Below are positions 31,016-37,199 of a stretch of DNA of 37,199 nt, piece by piece (within the stretch, counting starts at the first letter, position 1; every line of letters begins with the position of its first letter). Under the pieces are notes generated by a model, which saw only the letters and a list, made by a program, of their open reading frames with translations, did no database searches and was not told where the DNA came from. Made by a program: the position numbers and the translations under genes. This DNA comes from an uncultured Clostridium sp. (GTDB lineage Bacteria > Bacillota > Clostridia > Lachnospirales > Lachnospiraceae): positions 1 to 37,199 of the forward strand of contig CALHQJ010000032.1 in NCBI GenBank assembly GCA_938036545.1, written 5' to 3'.

Positions 31016-32866
31016 TTATAACACTGGAATAATAATCGAGTTCCCTTCTGGAAAACCGCCTACTGTTTCACTTGGACGATTGTAGCCACCTTCACCAGGA
31101 GCCTGATTTCCAATGGTTTCAGCTGGCCTTGGTATCGTTTGGGAAGGCACATCCATGGGAATGGTTTCAGCCGGACGTTCTGGCACAACTGCCTGAGTAA
31201 TTTCTGCTGGAGTTTCTTCCGTCGCTGCCTGAGTGGTTTCTGGTTCAGGAGAAACAGTTTCCCCTCCTCCGCCTGAAAGATCATGACCGTCGTCTCCGCC
31301 TGCTAAAATGCTTTCTGCTACCAGTTCTTTAGAAGCTGCAGAAAACTGAATTGGCCTAGTTTCCAGTACCTCCCATTTCTGTTCCCAGGAATCCCACTGA
31401 GAATCGTGTTCATAGCAGGTAATCGTTTCACCATTAACCAAAAGCAATTCTAATGCCTTATTTTCATTTAAATTTCCTTCTCTGACACCTAAATCACTGA
31501 TTCGGTTTACGGTTCCATCTAAACCTACTGTTACAATCTGGCCATAACCAGATTTCCAGCTTACCGGATAATATTCTCCGTAAATGGTTTTCTGATTTTC
31601 ATAATAGTACAAATTCAAAATATTGCCTTCAAATATCTTGCTGGCAATCTGCTTATCTGTACCATCCATGGAGATTCGGTAAATCTGGCTGTATCGCTCC
31701 CCATTTGCCCCATGAGATATATATGCGCTGTAATAAATCCAGTCCTCTGCAATACAGAAACTGTTAATCCCATATTCACTGCCTACCAGGATTCCCGACT
31801 GTCCGGAAGCGTCATTCCAGGCAATGGCGTCTTTTCCATTGTCATTTTTCAGCTCATAAGTCATAGTTCCCACTTTCTGAACCGCTGGTTTAACATAGGA
31901 AATCTTTCCATCATCCAGCTTATACTGCCTGTCTCCAATGGTTTTCATTCCAGAAGCATCACCTGCTGCCAGACTTCCCATACCGTCTAACAGATACGCA
32001 ATATTATCCTGAATTTTAATCTGATACTGACTGTCTCCCACCGGATAAGACGTTCCTGAATCAGCCTTTAATACCGATCCATTAGAAGCATAATAAATCT
32101 GACCATCCACTTCTAAAAATCCTGTTACCTGGCTGGCAATCAGTTCTTTGGCCCTCTCTCCTGGCCTCATTCGGAATAAGCTTCTGTTTAGCCCCTGTTC
32201 CTGGGTATTTAACGCAATATCTGAAGATGCCTGAGCCAAATAATAAACCCAGCCGTCTGCAATCTCCATAGAATTTGGTGAAGCAACCTCTGGCGTCGTT
32301 TCTCCGCCTAAATATTCTTCCTGTTCTTCTGTTGACTTTTTATAAATAATTGGATAAAAAATATTTTCATGGACAGAACTGGTATCCAGATAGCAATAAA
32401 ATTCATTTCCCCTTACCATACTCTTTTTACCAGTTTCCTCTTCTTCCTGGGTTTTTCCCTGATAATCAAATTCCATCTGAATATCAGTTAAACGCCCTGT
32501 ATCGGAAAACTGACAAATCCACCCTTGAATCGCTGCAGATCTGCCGGTTTCCATAATTTCACTTTCATTCAAGTAATAAAGTCCATCATCCCAGACTTTC
32601 CATACATTTTTAGCAAATGTACCATCTTCTTCCCGAAACTTCGTTCCCTGGTCTGTTTCTACCCAGCCATAAATTGCCTCTGTCTCTATTACAATTTCAG
32701 GTGTTGTTTCCTGGGTCAGGCTGTCTGAACCAGATGCATCTTTTTTTATCTTAAAAAATACAGTAACAACTACTAAAACTGCAATTAATAATGTACATAC
32801 TGCGCATATGACCATCATGGTACTCCAGAGATAAGATTCTTTTCTTTTTTTCTTTCTGCTTGTCAT
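31016..32866 (-). CDS. Membrane-anchored surface protein with beta-propeller-like repeats (DUF5050-like)
   Basis: This is a 616-residue protein. A short Lys/Arg-rich cytoplasmic start (RKKKRK) is followed by one membrane helix (about 12-38), so most of it is outside the cell. Residues about 60-140 resemble a cell-wall-binding repeat (YGWVETDQGTKFREEDG, YYLNESEIMETGR). The centre has repeated WVYYLA / IYYASNG / WIYYSAYI strands like DUF5050 propeller blades. The last 75 residues are a Pro/Thr/Glu-rich tail with repeats of the PAETI kind. No LPxTG anchor. Start is the second of two adjacent ATGs, which has 6-base spacing to GGAGG; the first has only 3. Role unknown. Confidence 0.75.
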   Translation of the reverse strand: MTSRKKKRKESYLWSTMMVICAVCTLLIAVLVVVTVFFKIKKDASGSDSLTQETTPEIVIETEAIYGWVETDQGTKFREEDGTFAKNVWKVWDDGLYYLNESEIMETGRSAAIQGWICQFSDTGRLTDIQMEFDYQGKTQEEEETGKKSMVRGNEFYCYLDTSSVHENIFYPIIYKKSTEEQEEYLGGETTPEVASPNSMEIADGWVYYLAQASSDIALNTQEQGLNRSLFRMRPGERAKELIASQVTGFLEVDGQIYYASNGSVLKADSGTSYPVGDSQYQIKIQDNIAYLLDGMGSLAAGDASGMKTIGDRQYKLDDGKISYVKPAVQKVGTMTYELKNDNGKDAIAWNDASGQSGILVGSEYGINSFCIAEDWIYYSAYISHGANGERYSQIYRISMDGTDKQIASKIFEGNILNLYYYENQKTIYGEYYPVSWKSGYGQIVTVGLDGTVNRISDLGVREGNLNENKALELLLVNGETITCYEHDSQWDSWEQKWEVLETRPIQFSAASKELVAESILAGGDDGHDLSGGGGETVSPEPETTQAATEETPAEITQAVVPERPAETIPMDVPSQTIPRPAETIGNQAPGEGGYNRPSETVGGFPEGNSIIIPVL

Positions 32867-32891
32867 CATACTCCTCCAATCAATTACGTTT

Positions 32892-32920
32892 ATCCTATCA
32901 GACTTTGACAAGCATTACAA
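32892..32920 (-). promoter_or_regulatory. Candidate promoter of the surface protein gene
   Basis: On the minus strand TTGTAA (32920-32915), 17 bases, TAGGAT (32897-32892), with a predicted leader of about 20 bases. Both boxes deviate, so support is moderate. If real, the surface protein and the glucosidase have a transcript separate from that of the PTS and sulfatase. Confidence 0.45.
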
Positions 32921-32973
32921 GAAAAGAAACCTTACAAAATTCTGCAAATTCTTACATTATATCTGCGCATATC

Positions 32974-34446
32974 CTATAATCCCAAACGTTCATATTCTTC
33001 TTTCGGAGCATCCGCTTTCTTTAAAGCATCCGAAAGTTTTTTATTCCATGTCACAGCAGTTTCATTAGTTAATAGATTATTCTCCTGACTTGGATCGGCA
33101 TCCAAATCATATAATCTGTCTCCAAACCGATCTGCATGATAATACGGAAGCACAGATGGCATTCGTAAACACGGAAGCCCATTGGTAAATCGACATCCTT
33201 CTATTAATTCTGCGTGCTCTAACTGTTCGTCTCTAAAATATCCTCTTATATTTGTAGGCATCATGGTATACTCATAAATTGGACTGTTGGTTTCATCTTT
33301 ATTAGCCTTCATATATACCATATGTCCATCTGTACAGCAGGTATAAGAGCCATGAACTCCAAAAAGTGCCATATCCCGAATCTTTTTATCTTCTGTAAGA
33401 ATTGGAAGTATGGAAACCCCATCCATTTCCCCCATATTTTTAGCAGGGCATCCGAAAATGTCCAACAAAGTAGGAACTATGTCTACGGTACTTGCTAACT
33501 GGCTGGTATGCTTTCCTCCTTCTATGCCTGGAACGTGAATGAAAAATGGTGTATGAACTAATTCATCATAAATGGGAGGAAAATTCTTGCCAAGGCAGTC
33601 GTGTTCACCCAGTAAAAATCCATGATCTGTATTCACAATCAGAACCGTATCCTTCCACATATCATGTTCATCCATAAAATCCAGGACTTTTCCTACATGA
33701 GCATCACACATCGTCATAAGCGCAGCATATTCTTTTGCTGCATTTTCTAGATCTTCATGGTAATCACCGCTTGGTACCATACCGTATCTGGGCCAGTTCA
33801 ATGTTTCTTCTTCTGGAAGTCCATATAATTCCCGATATGTTTGAGGTACATAAAATGGCTCATGTGGATCAAAACATTCTATCTGCAAAAACCAGTTATC
33901 CTTCTTTTCATGTTCCTTTAAAAATTCCAGTCCAGCTGTAACTGTCATAGCGCTGGGCATTTCTTCCTCTGTCTGTTGACGCAGACGGTTGCGATAATGC
34001 TGGTTCACTGAAATTCCCTGTTTATTTAAGAGGTTTCGGTTTGCCGGAATTTCTGCTTCAATGTCATGTGCGACAAACCGATCCCCTTCCTGGCCTCTAA
34101 ATCCTTCCCAGGTATCATACCGATTGTGATAGGTACAGCCGCCGTCTTCCCAATAATGGGAATGATCGGTACACAAATGTGTATAAACTCCACATTCTCT
34201 TAATACTTCCATTACAGATTTATCAAACGGCTCCAGCGGCCCCCATCCTCTGTAAAGAAAATTGTATTTTCCTGTGTGAAGTTCTCGTCTTGCAGGCATA
34301 CATGGGAGACTGCCTGCATAAAAATTATCAAACCTGATACAGTGCTCTTCTAACCGTTCAAAATTGGGCATTTTGGTCCAATCGCATCCGTAATTTGGTA
34401 AAAATTTTCTGGTCAGTGTATCAAACATCACCATTACAGCTCTCAT
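32974..34446 (-). CDS. Sulfatase (formylglycine type, no signal peptide)
   Basis: This is a 490-residue alkaline-phosphatase-superfamily sulfatase. The N-terminal strand VMVMFDT with Asp9 and NTDHGFLLGEHD near 268 supply metal ligands. GSLPCMPARRELHTGK holds the CxPxR signature with Cys49, the residue that must be oxidised to formylglycine. The N-terminus is not a signal peptide, so the enzyme appears cytosolic. It starts 29 bases after the PTS stop and should be co-transcribed with it. No maturase (anSME or FGE) is in the window. The substrate is inferred to be a sulfated sugar imported by the PTS, or a released product. Confidence 0.88.
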   Translation of the reverse strand: MRAVMVMFDTLTRKFLPNYGCDWTKMPNFERLEEHCIRFDNFYAGSLPCMPARRELHTGKYNFLYRGWGPLEPFDKSVMEVLRECGVYTHLCTDHSHYWEDGGCTYHNRYDTWEGFRGQEGDRFVAHDIEAEIPANRNLLNKQGISVNQHYRNRLRQQTEEEMPSAMTVTAGLEFLKEHEKKDNWFLQIECFDPHEPFYVPQTYRELYGLPEEETLNWPRYGMVPSGDYHEDLENAAKEYAALMTMCDAHVGKVLDFMDEHDMWKDTVLIVNTDHGFLLGEHDCLGKNFPPIYDELVHTPFFIHVPGIEGGKHTSQLASTVDIVPTLLDIFGCPAKNMGEMDGVSILPILTEDKKIRDMALFGVHGSYTCCTDGHMVYMKANKDETNSPIYEYTMMPTNIRGYFRDEQLEHAELIEGCRFTNGLPCLRMPSVLPYYHADRFGDRLYDLDADPSQENNLLTNETAVTWNKKLSDALKKADAPKEEYERLGL

Positions 34447-34475
34447 AATCTGCCATCTCCTATCAAATCTTTTTC

Positions 34476-35945
34476 TTATCTTCCAATTTTCTTCTTTACT
34501 GCTGCTTTTGAAGCTTTATGATCCTGAACTTCCACGCCATCCTTATCTTTAAATAAAATCATAGTCAGTACAAATCCCAGTACCATAGCAACTCCTACTG
34601 CAATTAATACGCCATAGAACGACATATCAAATCCTGCTTCCGGATTAATATAGGCCGGAAAAGCAAATAATCCAAGACCGCCCATATTATATTTTTTAAC
34701 ATCTAAAAGCCCCATAATTGCACCGCCTACTGCGGAAGAAATCAATGTAATGATAAATGGAGTCTTTAATGGCAGTGTAATACCATAAATAGAGGGTTCA
34801 CTAACTCCAAAAAAGCTGGAAATTGCTGCTGGAAGAGCCGTTTCTTTTGTCTTTTTATTACGGGTTTTAAAGTACACTGCAAAAACAACTGCACAAGTAA
34901 CAAACGGAACTGCCTGCATACAGCAAATAACATTTTCATAACCATTTGCCATTAAATTGCTGATTGAAATCGGAACAATTCCCTGATGGAGTCCAAACAT
35001 AACCAGAACCTGCCATAAACCGCCTACCAATGCACCAGTAATAACCGGGCTAATATCGTGAAGTGTCATAAATGCTGCTCCAATCATATCACTGATCCAA
35101 GTAGCCACTGGTCCTACTGCCAATAACGTAATTACAACCGTTACTAACAAGGTAAACGCCGGAACCAAAAACATTTTTAATACAGTTGGAATAATCTTTT
35201 TAAAGAACTTTTCAACTTTAGAGCCAACCCAAACTGCTAAAACAGCCGGAATTACTGTAGAAGCATAATTCATTAATAAAACTGGAATTCCACAAAATGT
35301 TGCCGTTATATCCGATGAGAATAAAGTTCCTTCAAATACGGTATACATTACTTCTGCTGACTTCAATCCTGCTATAGAAGGATGAATCATAGATGCTCCA
35401 ACGGCCATTCCAATAAATTTATTCATTCCAAACTTTTCTGCAGCTGTATATCCTACAAAAACTGGGAAGAAATAGAAAATTACATCTCCAATGGCATTAA
35501 TAATCACATAAGTACCAGAAGTTGTGCTTAAAAATCCTAATGCTCCAAAAAATGCAACCAAACCTTTTAAAATACCGCAACCGCACATTAATCCTAACAA
35601 TGGAGTAAAAATACCTGAAATTACTGAAATAAACTGATTTACCATTCCCTTTGGCTTTTCCTCAACAGAAGATGGAGTACTTCCACTTCCAAATCCGCCA
35701 ACTGCCATAACCGCATCAAAAGCTTCCTCTACTGCATTTCCAATAACCACCTGATACTGTCCGCCCTTTTGAATGACATCAATAATTCCTTCTTTAGATT
35801 TTAAAGCCTCTTTATTAGCCAATGACTCATCCTTCAACCGGAAACGAAGACGGGTAACACAGTGAGTTAAAGAATCTACATTTTCTTTACCTCCTACATT
35901 TTCAATAATGAAAGGAGCTAAAGCCTTGTAATCTACCTTTGCCAT
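34476..35945 (-). CDS. PTS beta-glucoside-type permease, IIBC without IIA
   Basis: This is a 489-residue sugar transporter. The IIB domain (1-85) has the phosphorylated Cys29 in HCVTRLRFRLKDE. IIC (about 110-470) has about ten hydrophobic segments, with GLMCGCGILKGLVAFFGALG and SSFFGVSEPSIYGITLP typical of the Glc/beta-glucoside superfamily. BglP-type permeases often carry a C-terminal IIA; here the chain ends in a short Lys-rich tail, so IIA must come from another protein. ATG MAKVDYK is set by AGGAGG 6 bases upstream. It is controlled by the promoter at 36029-36057 and probably by the divergent RpiR regulator. Confidence 0.92.
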   Translation of the reverse strand: MAKVDYKALAPFIIENVGGKENVDSLTHCVTRLRFRLKDESLANKEALKSKEGIIDVIQKGGQYQVVIGNAVEEAFDAVMAVGGFGSGSTPSSVEEKPKGMVNQFISVISGIFTPLLGLMCGCGILKGLVAFFGALGFLSTTSGTYVIINAIGDVIFYFFPVFVGYTAAEKFGMNKFIGMAVGASMIHPSIAGLKSAEVMYTVFEGTLFSSDITATFCGIPVLLMNYASTVIPAVLAVWVGSKVEKFFKKIIPTVLKMFLVPAFTLLVTVVITLLAVGPVATWISDMIGAAFMTLHDISPVITGALVGGLWQVLVMFGLHQGIVPISISNLMANGYENVICCMQAVPFVTCAVVFAVYFKTRNKKTKETALPAAISSFFGVSEPSIYGITLPLKTPFIITLISSAVGGAIMGLLDVKKYNMGGLGLFAFPAYINPEAGFDMSFYGVLIAVGVAMVLGFVLTMILFKDKDGVEVQDHKASKAAVKKKIGR

Positions 35946-36028
35946 AATTGTCCTCCTAAACAGTTTTCCTGTTATGTAATATTCTGCTTTCCCTAGAATG
36001 ATGGGCCCTATCATCCTCTGATAAGTTC

Positions 36029-36057
36029 ATTATATCTATTACTGTTCAGTTTTGCAA
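36029..36057 (-). promoter_or_regulatory. Promoter of the PTS-sulfatase operon
   Basis: On the minus strand TTGCAA (36057-36052), 17 bases, perfect TATAAT (36034-36029). The spacer holds half of the 10-base inverted repeat, at 36043-36052. The leader to the PTS ATG is about 77 bases; I see no antiterminator (RAT) hairpin of the BglG kind in it. Confidence 0.75.
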
Positions 36058-36155
36058 CAAATTTATTAATCATATGTCCGTTTTTGGCATATTATCTATT
36101 TCAAGCAGACAATTTTTGTACATTTTAACAATTAATCTCCTTACCAAACTGAACA
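36043..36155. repeat. Paired 10-base inverted repeat, candidate RpiR operator
   Basis: TGTTCAGTTT at 36043-36052 and its exact complement AAACTGAACA at 36146-36155 lie in the divergent intergenic region, 93 bases apart. The first sits in the spacer of the PTS promoter, the second upstream of the rpiR promoter. They could be two operator copies in opposite orientation, allowing looping. Confidence 0.45.
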
Positions 36156-36180
36156 ATTGTCCGAAATCTTTGACTTTTAA

Positions 36181-36209
36181 TAGACAAACCCATTTTAAAG
36201 TTTTATAAT
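36181..36209 (+). promoter_or_regulatory. Promoter of the RpiR-family regulator
   Basis: TAGACA (36181-36186), 17 bases, perfect TATAAT (36204-36209). Predicted start near 36216, with a leader of about 28 bases including GAGGATG before the ATG. Confidence 0.65.
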
Positions 36210-36243
36210 AAACTATATTATACAAAAATGTGAGGATGTACAA

Positions 36244-37014
36244 ATGTCTGTTATAGCACAATTAAAAGAAATGTTGCCCGAATTATCCCGAAATGAACGA
36301 AAAGTAGCAGATTATCTCTTAGAATATCCATATGATGTACAACGATTTTCCAGTGAAGCAGTTGCTGCCGCCTGTAATACCAGCCGCAGTGCAGTAATCC
36401 GCTTATGTCAAAAGTTAGGTTATCATGGTTATTCTGAGTTTAAATATGCTCTTTTACACGAACTTAGTGAATCTTCAAATAATTCATTTGACAACCAGGC
36501 TGTTTCTGGCAGTGTTCTGCAATACTACTGTGAGGGACTGCAGCAAATGGCTTCTTTTATGGATTCTCCTTTGTTAGATGAAATTGCTGATGCAATTTCA
36601 TACTCCAATCGGGTAATTACTTTAGGATATATGCATTCATTCTATTCTGCCAAACAAATGGCTTTTCGCTTAAACCGTTTTGGAATTGATTGCCGCTCCA
36701 TTGAGGATTCCAGTATTATGGAAAATTACTCATCCATCTTAAAGCAAGGTGATGTGGTTATTATATTTTCTATCAGCGGATTAGACCTTTATGAAAATCT
36801 GGTAAAAGAATATCATAAAAACAGAGTTAAGGTAATTTTGATAACTATGACTCCAAAGTGCACTCTTGCAAGGTTAGCTGATACTGTAGCTGTTCTTCCC
36901 CTTTTAAGCCACTCTAAAAACACCTATCTTTTAGATGATGCCATTACTTTTTATATGTTTATTGAAATGATTATGGAAGCCTTAAATAAAAAACTGGCTA
37001 AACTCAATCAATAA
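36244..37014 (+). CDS. MurR/RpiR-family sugar-responsive regulator
   Basis: This is a 256-residue transcription factor. The N-terminal RpiR helix-turn-helix (1 to about 77) includes LSRNERKVADYLLEYP and CNTSRSAVIRLCQKLGYHGYSEFK. A C-terminal SIS domain (about 110-250) binds phosphosugars, with VVIIFSISGLDLYENLVKEY as its core. It is divergent from the PTS-sulfatase operon, so it probably senses the phosphorylated sugar that PTS produces and controls that operon; repressor or activator cannot be told. GAGG lies 9 bases before the ATG. Confidence 0.92.
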   Translation: MSVIAQLKEMLPELSRNERKVADYLLEYPYDVQRFSSEAVAAACNTSRSAVIRLCQKLGYHGYSEFKYALLHELSESSNNSFDNQAVSGSVLQYYCEGLQQMASFMDSPLLDEIADAISYSNRVITLGYMHSFYSAKQMAFRLNRFGIDCRSIEDSSIMENYSSILKQGDVVIIFSISGLDLYENLVKEYHKNRVKVILITMTPKCTLARLADTVAVLPLLSHSKNTYLLDDAITFYMFIEMIMEALNKKLAKLNQ

Positions 37015-37029
37015 TAGCCAGTTCCTGTA

Positions 37030-37068
37030 AAAGTCCCTGCCCTCTATCCAGAAAGCTGGGACTTTATT
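37030..37068 (+). terminator. Terminator of the RpiR-family gene
   Basis: AAAGTCCC (37030-37037) pairs with GGGACTTT (37058-37065) over a 20-base loop, followed by ATTTACTACTTTTT. It starts 15 bases after the stop. Confidence 0.6.
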
Positions 37069-37094
37069 TACTACTTTTTATTTCTTTTATAAAC

Positions 37095-37129
37095 AAAAAA
37101 GCCGCTTCCCTTAAATTATAAGGAAAACG
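37095..37129 (-). terminator. Terminator of the tRNA transcript
   Basis: On the minus strand an 11-pair stem (37129-37119 with 37113-37103, two G-U) over a 5-base loop, then GC and T6. It lies 9 bases after the tRNA 3' end. Confidence 0.75.
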
Positions 37130-37137
37130 ACTATTCG

Positions 37138-37199
37138 TGAGGCATCGGGGACTCGAACCCCGGACAACTTGATTAAAAGTCAAGTGCTCTACCGTCTGA
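37138..37199 (-). tRNA. tRNA-Lys(TTT), 5' end cut off by the window edge
   Basis: Read on the minus strand, the anticodon stem CTTGA/TCAAG encloses the loop CTTTTAA, anticodon TTT. The T arm is CGGGG-TTCGAGT-CCCCG and the acceptor 3' strand ATGCCTC, then discriminator A. The D arm ends GGTAGAGC. About 11 bases of the 5' end (acceptor strand and start of the D arm) are missing. CCA is not encoded. Confidence 0.9.

Noticed and set aside
35946..36028. Possible BglG/LicT-type antiterminator (RAT) hairpin in the PTS leader
   Set aside because: No RAT-terminator pair is visible and the adjacent regulator is RpiR-type.

Overview
The window looks like a chromosomal segment of a low-to-moderate GC, spore-forming Clostridia, most probably Lachnospiraceae. 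The evidence is strong AGGAGG-type ribosome sites, TTGACA/TATAAT promoters at 17-bp spacing, a T-box in front of metG, spmA and spmB, FabK as the enoyl reductase, and a FabT-like regulator. I see no phage, transposon, integron or CRISPR array; the genes look like housekeeping genes plus one sugar-use locus at the right end.

Left part (1-8350). The 3' end of an unidentified plus-strand gene converges on a two-part protein of the kind annotated DUF6128. nagB (glucosamine-6-phosphate deaminase) follows with its own promoter. On the minus strand metG, tatD and ksgA are read in that order; metG sits behind a Met-type T-box riboswitch and ends in a terminator ahead of tatD. A lipoprotein zinc-peptidase-like gene (DUF885) is transcribed divergently from metG.

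Middle (8366-23034). fabT plus a GerMN-like lipoprotein gene form a small minus-strand unit. The spore maturation genes spmA and spmB are split by a plus-strand pair, an Ogg-type DNA glycosylase and a TraX-family membrane protein. Then comes a complete type II fatty-acid synthesis operon on the minus strand: fabH-acpP-fabK-fabD-fabG-fabF-accB-fabZ-accC-accDA(fusion)-FabK/nitronate monooxygenase-like gene. Its promoter carries a TTTGA-N3-TCAAA palindrome over the predicted transcription start, which fits control by the FabT encoded about 13 kb away. The operon makes malonyl-CoA (AccB, AccC, AccDA), loads it on ACP (FabD), starts chains (FabH), elongates (FabF) and runs the reductive cycle (FabG, FabZ, FabK).

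Right-middle (23219-29483). An AbrB-type regulator diverges from the fab operon. Next is a minus-strand housekeeping cluster: Orn/Lys/Arg decarboxylase-like gene, nucleoside-monophosphate-kinase-like gene, holB, ricT (yaaT), trmN6 (yabB), rsmI (yabC). With abrB, metG, tatD and ksgA this is the Bacillus subtilis yaaO-to-ksgA gene order, but with about 17 kb (fab operon, spmAB, fabT and others) lying between abrB and metG.

Right end (29544-37199). A carbohydrate locus encodes a beta-glucoside-type PTS IIBC, a cytosolic-looking sulfatase, a membrane-anchored surface protein and a GH1 6-phospho-beta-glucosidase, divergent from an RpiR-family regulator. The last bases are the 3' part of a tRNA-Lys(TTT) on the minus strand. 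All functions are from reading motifs by eye; no database search was run.
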